Source: Opitutaceae bacterium (GTDB lineage: Bacteria > Verrucomicrobiota > Verrucomicrobiia > Opitutales > Opitutaceae). From it: a DNA stretch of 54,683 bases. How positions within the stretch are numbered: the stretch's first letter is position 1; the number at the start of each line of letters is the position of its first letter. The notes beneath the pieces were generated by a model, which was not told the origin of the DNA, searched no databases, and saw nothing but the letters and a program-made list of their open reading frames with translations. This document shows, in pieces, positions 34,301 through 41,682 of the stretch. The position numbers were made by a program, and so were the translations under genes. The DNA lies in assembly GCA_016795565.1 (NCBI GenBank), contig JAEUGW010000042.1, positions 1 to 54,683 of the forward strand. Direction: 5' to 3'.

Positions 34301-34514
34301 AGACACTGAGCGGGTAGGTGATCTGGTCCTCGACCTCCTGCGGCGAGCGGCCCGGCCAGTCGGCGTAGACGATGACCTGGTTCTCGGAGAGATCGGGGAT
34401 GGCGTCGATCGGCACGCGGGTCAGCGCGACGACGCCCCACGCGCAGAGCGCGAGGAAACCGGCGAGCACGATGAACCGGTTGTGCAGCGACCAGTGGATG
34501 AGGCGGTTGATCAT
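31323..34514 (-). CDS. cusA: Cu(I)/Ag(I) efflux RND pump, CusA type
   Basis: A 1063-residue HME-family RND pump. TM4 reads LTGIAISIGVLVDAGIVMTEN (Asp403, Glu410), the CusA rather than the CzcA pattern. The three Met residues that form the periplasmic copper site of E. coli CusA are conserved: Met589 (SLLFMPV), Met639 (PVEMIETTI) and Met689 (NRILMTSTGI), equivalent to Met573, Met623 and Met672. It works with CusB, encoded directly upstream; no CusC is adjacent. It exports periplasmic or cytoplasmic Cu(I)/Ag(I). ATG at 34514 follows a TAATA-loop hairpin. Confidence 0.95.
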   Translation of the reverse strand: MINRLIHWSLHNRFIVLAGFLALCAWGVVALTRVPIDAIPDLSENQVIVYADWPGRSPQEVEDQITYPLSVSLQGLAGVKTVRATSMFGFSFLTVIFEDQVDTYFARTRVLERLNSLGDLLPESVTARLGPDATGLGWIYQYYLKDESGTQDLGSLRALQDTFVRYQLASVPGVAEVASIGGFVRQWQVEVSALKLKQYGVMLGEVMDAVAASNRNIGGKTIEENGAEYIVRGVGLVQSAADLESIALQPRNGTPLPLRDVATVRIGGDFRRGTLDVNGRQVVGGIVVMRYGENAWQVIQDVKARLAALAPGLPPGVTVESFYDRSDLIGRAIGTLKHALTEEILLVTLAHILFLFHFRSILIVTLPLPASILISFILMDRFGIPSHIMSLTGIAISIGVLVDAGIVMTENVIRHCERAEEELKRRLTPPEVFTHTLEAATQVGRPMFFSMLVIILAFVPVFLLTGQEGKLFHPLAYTKSFALIGAVLLAVTAVPVFCTLLVRGPFKPESENWLMKALLKIYEPVLDWALVHRKTVLGGALALLAASCAVAFGLPRAVNARLPDTLARHLTGFGSEFMPTLEEGSLLFMPVLLPATSLTEVQRIMAWQDKVMSEHPAVASVAGKLGRAETATDPAPVEMIETTIMLKPESQWPAGTTKASIIADLSAKLMNVPGYVPGFLQPIENRILMTSTGIRAQVGVKIYGDNLDALQQKAFEIERVVTRIQGATGVAPSRVQGKPYLEIAVRRPDLARYGLSVKQVYEYVEAGLGGATVGTTLRGRERWPLSVRLESADREDIDKLGELPLPTPSGANIQLRQVADIKRTVGPNEIQSENGRLRVFVQANVADRDLGGFVDDIKASIARDVKLDPGMSIEYSGQYEHQLRARQTLLYVFPAVILIIFVLLVMTFHSVSEAAHVLLAVPFALTGGVMLQAWLGYNFSVAVWVGYIALFGTAIQTGVVMVVYLEEAVAKKRTALGGTLTRAGLIEAVKEGARLRLRPKVMTVATAVASLLPIFWANRTGVDIMRPLAAPVVGGMLSSLVHILIVTPVIFAWLRERHLNPSS

Positions 34515-34537
34515 GGGGAGAAGGAGTTGGGGCGGAG

Positions 34538-34559
34538 CCTTTGTAACCTATTAGGTTAC
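34538..34559 (-). other. Stop-codon-proximal hairpin, TAATA-loop family, copy 3 (cusB-cusA spacer)
   Basis: On the minus strand the arms TTGTAACC and GGTTACAA flank a TAATA loop, a perfect palindrome apart from the loop, about 17 bases after the cusB stop and 25 bases before the cusA start. It shares the CTAATAG core with the hairpin after creC. It could limit read-through or stabilise the cusB 3' end. No T-run follows. Confidence 0.65.
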
Positions 34560-34576
34560 AAGTTGCCGGGTGGGTC

Positions 34577-36232
34577 TCAGTTGAGTTCCTCGCCGCATTC
34601 GAGCATGGCGGAGCCGAAGTAGGGGTTGCGGAGGGTGCCCGTGCGGCTGAGCCAGCGGCCGGTGCCGAGCACGGGGGTCATCGGGCACTGGAAGGCATGG
34701 AGGCCCTCGCGGTGGTGGACATGCTGGGCGCGGGCGAGGTCCACGAGGGCCGTGCTGAAAGGCTCGAAGGCGCGGCGGGCGGCGCGGAGGTCGGGACCGT
34801 CCACGAGTGCGTCCTTGAAAGCCGCGAGCGGGCCGCGGGCGGCGGCGGCGTGGCCGGAGAGGTAGGCGTGGAGCGTGGTGCGCAGCGCGGGCAGGTTCTT
34901 TTGGTAGGCCGGCAGGTCGTCGGCCGCGAGAGCGGTGGCGGCATCGGCGCCGGCGAAGGCGAGGGCCTTCAGCAGCGCATAGGCGGCCTCGTCGTGGGCC
35001 GGTTCGGCGGCGGACACCTTGCTTGGCGCTGGCGCGCCGTGGTCGGGTGTGGCGCCGGTGGCGGCGTGGGCGAGCTGGGCCTGGCCGTCGAGAAGGAGCG
35101 CGCCCTGGGTCACGACCTTGTCGCCCTCGGCGAGGCCGGCGAGCACCTCGGCGGTGGTGTCGCCGATGCGGCCGAGTTGGATGTCGCGGGCGGCGTAGGC
35201 GCGGTTGCCCCGGTCCACGAACACCACCGGGTGGCCGCCGTGCTGCAGCACGGCGGAGCGCGGCACGAGCAGGGTCTCGGGGGATTCGAGTGCCACGCGT
35301 GCCAGGCCGGTCTGCCGGTGGAAAAGCTGTCGGTTGGCGTTGTCGAGGACGACGCGGGCGCGGGCGGTGCGGGTCGTCTCGTTGAGATTCGGGTCGATAA
35401 AGATGAGGGGGGCCGTGAGGAGCTGGCCGGGGAGGGAGGCGAGCGCGATCTCGACGGTCTGACCGGCGCGGACCCAGGCGAGATCGGCCTCGTAAACGTC
35501 GAAGACAAACCACATGCGGGAGAAGTCGCCGATCTCGAAGAGCCGGTCGTTGGTCGCCACATACTGGCCCTCATAGACGGCGCGCGACACGACAGTGCCG
35601 GACATCGGCGCGCGCACGGTCACCATGGCGACGGGTTCGCGGGTGTTTTCCAGGATGGCGACTTCCTCCGTGGTCAGGCCGAGCTCGAGCAGGCGTTCGC
35701 GGGCGGCGGCGCGCTCGGAGGCGGTGAAGGCGTTGTCGCCGGCGCGGAGGCGCTCCACATATTGGCGCTGGGCGGTGAGCATCTCGGGGCTGTAGATGAT
35801 GGCAAGCGGCTCGCCCTCACGCACCTCGGCGCCGACGTAGTTGACGTGGAGTTTCTCAACGCGGCCCGGCACGCGGGCGGCGAGGATGCGGTGGCGGGTC
35901 TCGTCGTCGTCGATCACGCCGTTGACGCGCAGCGTGCGGACGAGCGGGCCGCGGGTGACGGCGGCGGTCGAGACGCCCGTGACGGCGGCCTGGCTGGCGG
36001 TGAGCGTGACGAGGTTGGGATCGACCGGTTGGTCGCCGGCCGGCGCGGCGGTCGCGGCGACGAGGGCCATGCCGCAGATGGTGCACTTGGCGTCGGCCTT
36101 GTCGGATTTGATCCACGGGTGCATGGGGCACTGGTAGACGGTCGAGGCGCCCTCCTTTGCCAAGGCTATGGCGGGCAAGGCGGAGAGAGTCACGGCGGTG
36201 AGAAGGGAGAGGAGCAGGAGGTGAGTTTTCAT
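34577..36232 (-). CDS. cusB: Cu/Ag efflux membrane-fusion protein, CusB type
   Basis: A 551-residue periplasmic adaptor. After the signal peptide comes a heavy-metal-binding domain (VYQCPMHPWIKSD with KCTICGMALV), then the MFP core with beta-barrel, lipoyl and alpha-hairpin parts (RVPGRVEKLHVNYVGAEV, VRAPMSGTVVSRAVYEG, GLAEGDKVVTQGALLLD). The C-terminal region (about 440-551) is a DUF3347-like domain with a second Met/Cys motif (FQCPMTPVLG, GSAMLECGEEL). ATG at 36232 starts the signal peptide. The promoter-like motif upstream ends only 14 bases before the ATG, and no Shine-Dalgarno is seen, so the mRNA may be nearly leaderless. Confidence 0.93.
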   Translation of the reverse strand: MKTHLLLLSLLTAVTLSALPAIALAKEGASTVYQCPMHPWIKSDKADAKCTICGMALVAATAAPAGDQPVDPNLVTLTASQAAVTGVSTAAVTRGPLVRTLRVNGVIDDDETRHRILAARVPGRVEKLHVNYVGAEVREGEPLAIIYSPEMLTAQRQYVERLRAGDNAFTASERAAARERLLELGLTTEEVAILENTREPVAMVTVRAPMSGTVVSRAVYEGQYVATNDRLFEIGDFSRMWFVFDVYEADLAWVRAGQTVEIALASLPGQLLTAPLIFIDPNLNETTRTARARVVLDNANRQLFHRQTGLARVALESPETLLVPRSAVLQHGGHPVVFVDRGNRAYAARDIQLGRIGDTTAEVLAGLAEGDKVVTQGALLLDGQAQLAHAATGATPDHGAPAPSKVSAAEPAHDEAAYALLKALAFAGADAATALAADDLPAYQKNLPALRTTLHAYLSGHAAAARGPLAAFKDALVDGPDLRAARRAFEPFSTALVDLARAQHVHHREGLHAFQCPMTPVLGTGRWLSRTGTLRNPYFGSAMLECGEELN

Positions 36233-36245
36233 GGGAGGACAAGGA

Positions 36246-36273
36246 GGAGACGGACGGGAACGGATAATCTTAC
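36246..36273 (-). promoter_or_regulatory. ECF-type promoter-like motif upstream of cusB
   Basis: Minus strand: GTAAG (36273-36269), 16 bases, CGTCTCC (36252-36246). It is the twin of the motif at 30702-30729; 22 of 28 positions agree over the full span, including ATT and TCCG after GTAAG. Proposed target of the CorE-like sigma factor. Confidence 0.6.
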
Positions 36274-36351
36274 CCGGGCACGCGACGGTGCGGAGGGTCA
36301 GACGGACGAGGGGGGCGGCGCGCGCGATACGCGGGCACACTCAGCCTGGGC

Positions 36352-36717
36352 TCAGATCAACCAGCTGCAGTGCGCCTGAAACAGGGGGACACTCGCAGGA
36401 AGGGCCACCGCCAGGCGCGCCGGCACAGCCGGGACGACGCTGACGCGGGGCATGAACTGCACATAAAAGACTTCGCGCACTTGGCGCGGGGCGGGGGCGG
36501 CGCGGCGCACCGCGGCGCGGGCGACCACGGACGGGTTCGCCACCTGGCAGACCGGTTGGGCGGCGATGGGAGGCAGGCCGCATTCGGCCATGCCGCAATC
36601 ACCCTGCTGCTCGCAGCAGCCGCATTTCTCCTCCGGCACCAGCCGCACGTCCACCGGCGACACCTGCGCGAGCGCGGTGCCGAAAACCAGGAGGAGGAGC
36701 CAGACGAGCCGTTTCAT
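36352..36717 (-). CDS. Small Cys-rich exported protein upstream of cusB
   Basis: A 121-residue protein with a signal peptide (MKRLVWLLLLVFGTALA). The mature N-terminus carries KCGCCEQQGDCGMAECG (C-x-C-C-x4-C-x3-C), followed by an Ala/Val/Pro-rich region and a C-terminal CSWLI. The Cys cluster suggests periplasmic copper binding; I do not recognise a named family. It is the first gene of the minus-strand metal island, about 120 bases before cusB. ATG at 36717 begins the signal peptide; the longer ORF adds unrelated residues. Confidence 0.65.
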   Translation of the reverse strand: MKRLVWLLLLVFGTALAQVSPVDVRLVPEEKCGCCEQQGDCGMAECGLPPIAAQPVCQVANPSVVARAAVRRAAPAPRQVREVFYVQFMPRVSVVPAVPARLAVALPASVPLFQAHCSWLI

Positions 36718-36802
36718 GCGGAGAGGCACAGATAGCCAGCCGGGGCGGCCGGGCAACTGTTTAATGGGTCTCACGCAATAGGCTGACGTCGCGCTGCCGG
36801 TG

Positions 36803-36846
36803 GGCGGAGCGGCTCGCTCCGCCGCGGCGCACCGGGCCGGTGCGCC
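36803..36846. repeat. Paired GC-rich palindromes (REP-like)
   Basis: Two consecutive perfect hairpins: GGCGGAGCG/CGCTCCGCC (36803-36823) and GGCGCACCGG/CCGGTGCGCC (36826-36846), in the 180-base gap between the phosphatase stop and the Cys-rich gene. They could act as a two-stem transcription attenuator, but no T-run is present. Confidence 0.6.
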
Positions 36847-36899
36847 CTACCCGTCAAAACTATCGTGCGAACGTCAATAATCAGGAGCTGACGCCTCCC

Positions 36900-37583
36900 C
36901 TACTTGCGGAAGGCGGCGGCCTCGGCGCGGGCCTCGGCGATGCTCCTGCGCACATCGGGAATTTTCAGCAACGTGCGCGCGAGCGCCGCGCCGACGGCCT
37001 GGCCGGCGGCCAGGTCGGACGGGTAGTGGACGCCCGACAGCAGCTTGTAGCGGCGGGTTTCGGCAGCGCGCGCGGCGAAGCCCGCGGCGTGCTCCGGGAA
37101 GATTTCCGCGAGCAGGCCGGCCCAGAGGGAGGACTGGATGGCGTGGCCGCTGGGATAGGAACCGGTGTCGGCGAACTCCACGCAGGGCTTGATGCGTTCG
37201 TCGGCGAAGGGCGGGCGCTGGCGCGGGTGCAGGGCCTTGGCGGTGCGGTTCACCGCGATGAAACCCGTGTGCGCGACGAAAAAGAGCTCGGCGGTCTTCG
37301 GCAGGTTGGCCGCGGTGAACCACGGGCCCAGCACCTCGGAGCCGAAGAGCCAGATGGTCTCGTGCTCAATCTGGACGCAGCGCGCGGCCTGCGCCGGCGT
37401 GCGGGCGGCCTGCGCCTGGAGCACGGTGTCGAGCTCGGCGCGCACGGCGGCCGAGCCGGGCGCGGGCGGCGCGGGCAGCAGCGCGGGGAGATCGAGCGGG
37501 GTGGGGGAAAAAGCGGAGGCTGCCGCCGCGGTGGCGGCGAGGGAAAGGGCGAGGGCGAGGGCAAGGGCAAGGAGGCGCGTCAT
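36900..37583 (-). CDS. Class A-type acid phosphatase (PAP2 family)
   Basis: A 227-residue exported protein with a signal peptide (MTRLLALALALALSLAATA). The PAP2 phosphatase signature is complete: KALHPRQRP (KxxxxxxRP), SYPSGHA (PSGH) and RYKLLSGVHYPSDLAAG, with the usual catalytic His in GVHYPSD; the canonical Ser of SRxxxxxHxxxD has drifted. Family members remove phosphate from diverse esters in the periplasm. ATG at 37583 begins the signal peptide; the 414-residue ORF upstream is spurious and runs through the palindromic repeat. Confidence 0.88.
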   Translation of the reverse strand: MTRLLALALALALSLAATAAAASAFSPTPLDLPALLPAPPAPGSAAVRAELDTVLQAQAARTPAQAARCVQIEHETIWLFGSEVLGPWFTAANLPKTAELFFVAHTGFIAVNRTAKALHPRQRPPFADERIKPCVEFADTGSYPSGHAIQSSLWAGLLAEIFPEHAAGFAARAAETRRYKLLSGVHYPSDLAAGQAVGAALARTLLKIPDVRRSIAEARAEAAAFRK

Positions 37584-37604
37584 GGGGATGTTCACTATCT
37601 GAAT

Positions 37605-37688
37605 CGTCATTCCGGGCGAAGCGAAGAATCCATCAGCGCTGCGCGATGCGGACATCCTGATGGATCCTTCGCTTCGCTCAGGATGACA
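37605..37688. repeat. Palindromic repeat (GTCATTC...GGATGAC type)
   Basis: Starts GTCATTCCGGGCGAAGCGAAG and ends TTCGCTTCGCTCAGGATGAC, with GAATCCATCA and TGATGGATCC inside, so the whole forms a long hairpin. A relative lies at 43205-43302. It separates the phosphatase from pyruvate kinase. Confidence 0.75.
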
Positions 37689-37699
37689 ACGAATGTGGC

Positions 37700-39127
37700 T
37701 CACTCCACGTTGCGCAGCTGGATGCTGTCGATGCGGCGATCCTTGGCCTGCACGTCGGAGACGATGATGAGCTTGTCGCCGGGGGAGATGCGGCCTTGCC
37801 GGAGCAGGGAGGCGGTGGCGCGCTCGATGGTGGCCTCGGGGTCGCCGAAGGGCGTGAGCAGGTAGGGCTCGACCGAGCGCACCATCTTCATGTGGCGCAG
37901 GGTCTCGAGGGAGTCGGTGACGGCGAGGATGGGCGCGCGCGGCGGGCGGTGGGCGGCGAGGCCGGCGGCGGTGGTGCCGTGGCGGGTGAAGACGAGCAGG
38001 AGCGAGCGGGGAAACTCGTTGGCCAGCACCACGGCGGCGCGGAAGACCTTCATGCGCTCCTGGATGAAGACCGCAGGCTCGGGGAAATCCTGCGCCTGCT
38101 CCTCCTCGATGCGCCGGGCGATGGCGTCGAGCACCTGCACGCATTCGAGCGGGTATTTGCCCACGGTGGTCTCGCCGGAGAGCATGACGCAGTCGGCCTG
38201 CTCGTAGACGGCGTTGGCGACGTCGGTGATCTCGGCCCGGCTCGGCATGGGTTGGCTGATCATGGACTCGAGCATGTGCGTGGCGATGATGACGGGGCGG
38301 CCGATGGCGAGGCAGGTGCGCACGGCCCGGCGCTGGATGACGGGCAGCTCTCGCAGCGGCACCTCGATGCCGAGATCGCCGCGGGCGACCATGAGGACGT
38401 CGGTGGCGCGGATGATGTCGTCGAGGTTGTCGATGGCCGACTGGTCCTCGATCTTGGCGACGATGCGGGCGAGGGAGCGGTTCTCCTTGAGGAAGACCCG
38501 GAGCTGGTCGATGTCGTGCGCCTCGCGGACGAAGGACAGGGCGACGAAGTCGATGCCCTCCTCGATGCCGACGAGCGTGTCGCCGCGATCCTTGGCGGTG
38601 AAGGAGGGGAGGTTGACCTTGACGCCGGGCAGGTTGATGTGGCGGCGCGAGGTGAGGGAGCCGGGGGTGAGCACGCGGCAGCGGATGTGGGCGTGGTCCT
38701 TGGCGAGCACCTCGAGGCGGATGAGGCCGTTGTCCACGAGGACGGTGTCGCCGACCTTGATGTCGTTGACGAGGTCGCGGTAGTTGACGTCCACGGAGCG
38801 GACCTCCTCGGCGTTCTCGCGGTCGGCACCGGGCTTGACGGTGAAGTCGAAAATTTCGCCGGGCCGGAGCTCGATCGGGTGTTCCAGGTCGCCGGTGCGG
38901 ATCTCGGGTCCCTTGATGTCCATCATGATGGCGACCTCGCGACCGGCGGTCTTGGAGGCGGCGCGGATGCGGCGGATGATCATCCGCGTCCAGTCGTGCT
39001 TGGCGTGCGCCATGTTGAGGCGGACAACGTCCACGCCGGCGGTGATGAGCCGGACGAGCATCTCCTCGCTTTCGGTGGCGGGGCCGAGAGTGGCGATGAT
39101 CTTGGTGCGGCGGAGCGGCGCGGGCAT
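37700..39127 (-). CDS. pyk: Pyruvate kinase
   Basis: A 475-residue glycolytic enzyme converting phosphoenolpyruvate and ADP to pyruvate and ATP. Landmarks: RRTKIIATLGPATES, VVRLNMAHAKHD, the metal/PEP site stretch IVAKIEDQSAIDN and VARGDLGIEVP, and the signature MPSRAEITDVANAV with CVMLSGETTVGKYP. The B domain is in the middle and the C-terminal regulatory domain ends with DRRIDSIQLRNVE. The RAE motif is preceded by PMPS rather than the usual P-T. ATG at 39127 is close to the usual start; an earlier TTG would add 12 residues. Confidence 0.95.
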   Translation of the reverse strand: MPAPLRRTKIIATLGPATESEEMLVRLITAGVDVVRLNMAHAKHDWTRMIIRRIRAASKTAGREVAIMMDIKGPEIRTGDLEHPIELRPGEIFDFTVKPGADRENAEEVRSVDVNYRDLVNDIKVGDTVLVDNGLIRLEVLAKDHAHIRCRVLTPGSLTSRRHINLPGVKVNLPSFTAKDRGDTLVGIEEGIDFVALSFVREAHDIDQLRVFLKENRSLARIVAKIEDQSAIDNLDDIIRATDVLMVARGDLGIEVPLRELPVIQRRAVRTCLAIGRPVIIATHMLESMISQPMPSRAEITDVANAVYEQADCVMLSGETTVGKYPLECVQVLDAIARRIEEEQAQDFPEPAVFIQERMKVFRAAVVLANEFPRSLLLVFTRHGTTAAGLAAHRPPRAPILAVTDSLETLRHMKMVRSVEPYLLTPFGDPEATIERATASLLRQGRISPGDKLIIVSDVQAKDRRIDSIQLRNVE

Positions 39128-39209
39128 GGCCGGGAGTGAAGCGGCGGACGGGACGAGCGGCAAAACAAAAGCCGCCCGGCGGAGTGCTTATGTCTTGGAA
39201 AACAGGCCC

Positions 39210-40004
39210 TCAGCAGTGGAAAAACGGCGTGCCGGCGCCGGCGGCGACGACGGAAAAGCCGCAGGCGCGCGCGGCCAGCACCGGGCCGCAGGAGGCGGCG
39301 ACCGCCTCGGGTGAGTTGCAGTCGCGGGAGAGGTGGGTGAAGAAGACGTGGCGCCAGCGCGCGCCGGCGACGCCCTCGAGCAGCTCGCGAGCCGCCGCGT
39401 TGGAGAGGTGGCCGTGGCGGCCGCTGATGCGCTGCTTGGTGGACCACGGGCGCCGGGTGTCGGCCTCGAGCATCTGCGGGCAGTGGTTGGCCTCGACGAC
39501 GAGCACGTCGGCCTCGCGGATGCGCTCGCGCACGTGGGCCGGGGCGTGGCCGAGATCGGTCAGCCAGGCGAGGCTGCGGCGCGGCGCGAGCAGGTCGTCC
39601 TCGCCGTGGGCGATGAGGAACCCGACGGGATCCTGCGCATCGTGCGGCACGGCGAAGCTGCTGATTTCGAGGTCGCGGTAGCGGAAGGTCGCGCCGGTCT
39701 CGAAGAGCTGCCAGTCCACGCGGTGCTTGAGGGCGGGCTGGAGCGCCTGGGCGGTGGCACGGTTGGCGAATACCTTGATCTGCGGGAAGCGCGCAAGGCC
39801 GGTGAGTGCGGCGGCGTGGTCGCTGTGCTCGTGCGTCAGGAGGATGGCGTCGATGCGCTCCAGCTTCTCATCGAGGTCGGCGAGCAGGCCGGCGAGGCGC
39901 CGGGCGGAAAAGCCGGCGTCCACGAGCACGCGCGCATTGTCCGTCTGGAGGAAGGCGGAATTGCCGGCGCTGCCGCTGCCGAGGATGCTGAAGCGCATGG
40001 CCAT
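39210..40004 (-). CDS. Metallo-beta-lactamase-fold hydrolase (YycJ/WalJ-like)
   Basis: A 264-residue MBL-fold protein. The N-terminus is MAMRFSILGSGSAGNSAFL, the metal motif is LTHEHSDHAAAL (HxHxDH), and later His/Asp ligands lie in TDLGHAP, VEANHC and FFTHLSRDCNS. This matches the YycJ/WalJ-type family (DNA-related exonuclease-like or regulatory hydrolase) rather than a true beta-lactamase. Function is not certain. The gene precedes pyruvate kinase on the same strand. The ATG at 40004 and the next Met (39998) are both possible starts. Confidence 0.85.
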   Translation of the reverse strand: MAMRFSILGSGSAGNSAFLQTDNARVLVDAGFSARRLAGLLADLDEKLERIDAILLTHEHSDHAAALTGLARFPQIKVFANRATAQALQPALKHRVDWQLFETGATFRYRDLEISSFAVPHDAQDPVGFLIAHGEDDLLAPRRSLAWLTDLGHAPAHVRERIREADVLVVEANHCPQMLEADTRRPWSTKQRISGRHGHLSNAAARELLEGVAGARWRHVFFTHLSRDCNSPEAVAASCGPVLAARACGFSVVAAGAGTPFFHC

Positions 40005-40113
40005 GTCGGATTGAAGGACCGCCCGGAACGCGCCCGCAATGGTTAATTTGGACCCTGCGGCGCGGCGCCGGAGAGGTTGACGCCCGCCGCAAACTGGCTT
40101 GCCTTGACCCTCC

Positions 40114-40593
40114 ATGCCGAAGAAGGCCCCCAGACCAACCAAGCCCGCGCAGCCCGTGCGCGCCCTCCGCGGCACGGTGTCCATCACCCGGCAGGTGCAC
40201 TTCAACTCCGCCCACCGGCTGCACAACCCGACGAAGAGCCAGGCCTGGAACAAGAAACAATACGGCCTGTGCACCAACCCGCACTGGCACGGCCACAACT
40301 ACGTGCTCGAGGTCACGCTGCGGGGCGAGCCCGACCCGGTCACCGGCTACATCATCGACCTCGGCGAATTGAAGCGCATCCTGCACCGCGCCGTCGTGGA
40401 CCCGTGCGACCACCGCAACCTCAACGACGAGGTGCCCTTCCTGCGCGGCATCATCCCCTCCACAGAGAACCTTGTCATCGCCTTCTGGCACGAGATCGCC
40501 CCGCACATCCCGGCCCCCGCCACGCTGCACTGCGTGCGGCTCTACGAAACCCCGCGCAACTACGCCGAGTTTTTCGGCCCCGCCCGCCCATGA
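40114..40593 (+). CDS. 6-pyruvoyl-tetrahydropterin synthase / QueD-like enzyme
   Basis: A 159-residue PTPS-fold protein. Zn ligands are His in FNSAHRL and the two in HWHGHNY; the catalytic Cys is in [12 protein letters not shown], which fits PTPS-II/QueD rather than the Glu-type PTPS-III folate variant. DHRNLND and [10 protein letters not shown] complete the active site, and the C-terminal [10 protein letters not shown] is the usual substrate-binding end. It turns dihydroneopterin triphosphate into a tetrahydropterin. The overlap with folE2 (ATGA) places both in one pterin or queuosine precursor operon. The first 15 residues are a basic leader. Confidence 0.9.
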   Translation: MPKKAPRPTKPAQPVRALRGTVSITRQVHFNSAHRLHNPTKSQAWNKKQYGLCTNPHWHGHNYVLEVTLRGEPDPVTGYIIDLGELKRILHRAVVDPCDHRNLNDEVPFLRGIIPSTENLVIAFWHEIAPHIPAPATLHCVRLYETPRNYAEFFGPARP

Positions 40594-41561
40594 AACAAAT
40601 GTATCTCCACCGCTCGAGTTGCGGGCAGCAGCCTCCGATCAAGCGCGGCTACGACCGGAAGTTCCGGCCGACCGCCGCCTACCGCGCCACGCTGCCCGAC
40701 ATGATGGAGGTCGCCCACGAGACCATCCAGGGTGCGCACGTTCCCATCCAGCAGGTCGGCATCCACAACTTCAAGCTGCCCCTCAAATACCGCACGAAGG
40801 CGGGCAAGCTCCTCACGCTCGAGACCAGTGTCACCGGCACCGTCTCGCTCGAGGCCGACCTCAAGGGCATCAACATGAGCCGCATCATGCGGACTTTCTA
40901 CGAGCACCGGGACGGCGTCACCACCGGCGAGTGGATGGGAAAAATCCTCAAGGGCTACCTGCGCAAGGTGGAGACGAAGGACGCGCGCCTGAAGATCGCC
41001 TTTTCCTACCCGATGCTGCGCCCGAGCCTGCGCACCGGGCTCGAGGGCTACCAGTTCTACAACGTGGCCTTCGAGGGCGTGATGACGCGCGACGGCCGCT
41101 ACCGTCGCTTCATCCACTTCGACTACGTCTATTCCTCCGCCTGCCCCTGCTCCGCCGAGCTGACCGAGCACGCCCGCGACAAGCGCCAGGCCTACGGCGT
41201 GCCGCACTCCCAGCGCAGCAAGGCCCGCATCACGCTCGAGGAGGCGGAGGGAAAGAAGATCTGGATCGAGGACGTCCATGCGCTGTGCCTCGCGGCGCTC
41301 CCGACCGAGACGCAGGTGATGGTGAAGCGCGAGGACGAGCAGGCCTTCGCCGAGCTCAACGGCGCCTACCTGAAGTTTGTCGAGGACGCCGCGCGGCTGC
41401 TCTACCTCCAGTTCGACCGTGACAAGCGCATCGCCGACTTCCGCATCGCCTGCTCGCACTTGGAGTCGCTGCACTCGCACGACGCCGTGAGCGTCATCTG
41501 CAAAGGCGTGCGCGACGGCTTCAAGGCCGACTTCATGGACTTTGGTTCCTTGCTCTGTTAG
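40590..41561 (+). CDS. folE2: GTP cyclohydrolase IB (FolE2)
   Basis: A 323-residue protein of the FolE2 (GTP cyclohydrolase IB) family, which makes dihydroneopterin triphosphate from GTP and is metal-flexible (Mn, Zn), often used under Zn limitation. Conserved elements include [25 protein letters not shown], the metal/catalytic segment [14 protein letters not shown], and [11 protein letters not shown] near the end. ATG at 40590 overlaps the stop of the PTPS gene, giving the pair FolE2 and PTPS in sequential steps. No canonical FolE is seen in the window. Confidence 0.93.
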   Translation: MKQMYLHRSSCGQQPPIKRGYDRKFRPTAAYRATLPDMMEVAHETIQGAHVPIQQVGIHNFKLPLKYRTKAGKLLTLETSVTGTVSLEADLKGINMSRIMRTFYEHRDGVTTGEWMGKILKGYLRKVETKDARLKIAFSYPMLRPSLRTGLEGYQFYNVAFEGVMTRDGRYRRFIHFDYVYSSACPCSAELTEHARDKRQAYGVPHSQRSKARITLEEAEGKKIWIEDVHALCLAALPTETQVMVKREDEQAFAELNGAYLKFVEDAARLLYLQFDRDKRIADFRIACSHLESLHSHDAVSVICKGVRDGFKADFMDFGSLLC

Positions 41562-41578
41562 CGCAGCCGGAATCCCGA

Positions 41579-41677
41579 AGCTTCAAACGCCAAGCTCCAA
41601 CCTCCAGAGAAGCCCAAATGATTGAAACTTGGAAATTAAGAATTCCCTGGAGCTTGGATGTTGGAGCTTGGAGCTTA
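41579..41677. repeat. Inverted AGCTCCAAG-family repeat, copy 1
   Basis: Left arm words CAAGCTCCAACCTCCAG and right arm words GGAGCTTGGATGTTGGAG flank an AT-richer centre (TTGAAACTTGGAAATTAAG). Related copies lie at 50126-50253 and 50727-50862. Confidence 0.7.
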
Positions 41678-41682
41678 TCCGC

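Noticed and set aside
31767..34622. 951-residue open frame on the plus strand
   Set aside because: Antisense shadow of cusA and part of cusB in GC-rich DNA; composition is Gly/Ala/Asp/His rich with no fold motif.
39128..39163. TTG start 12 codons upstream for pyruvate kinase
   Set aside because: The ATG at 39127 directly precedes the conserved RRTKIIATLGP start and needs no rare codon.
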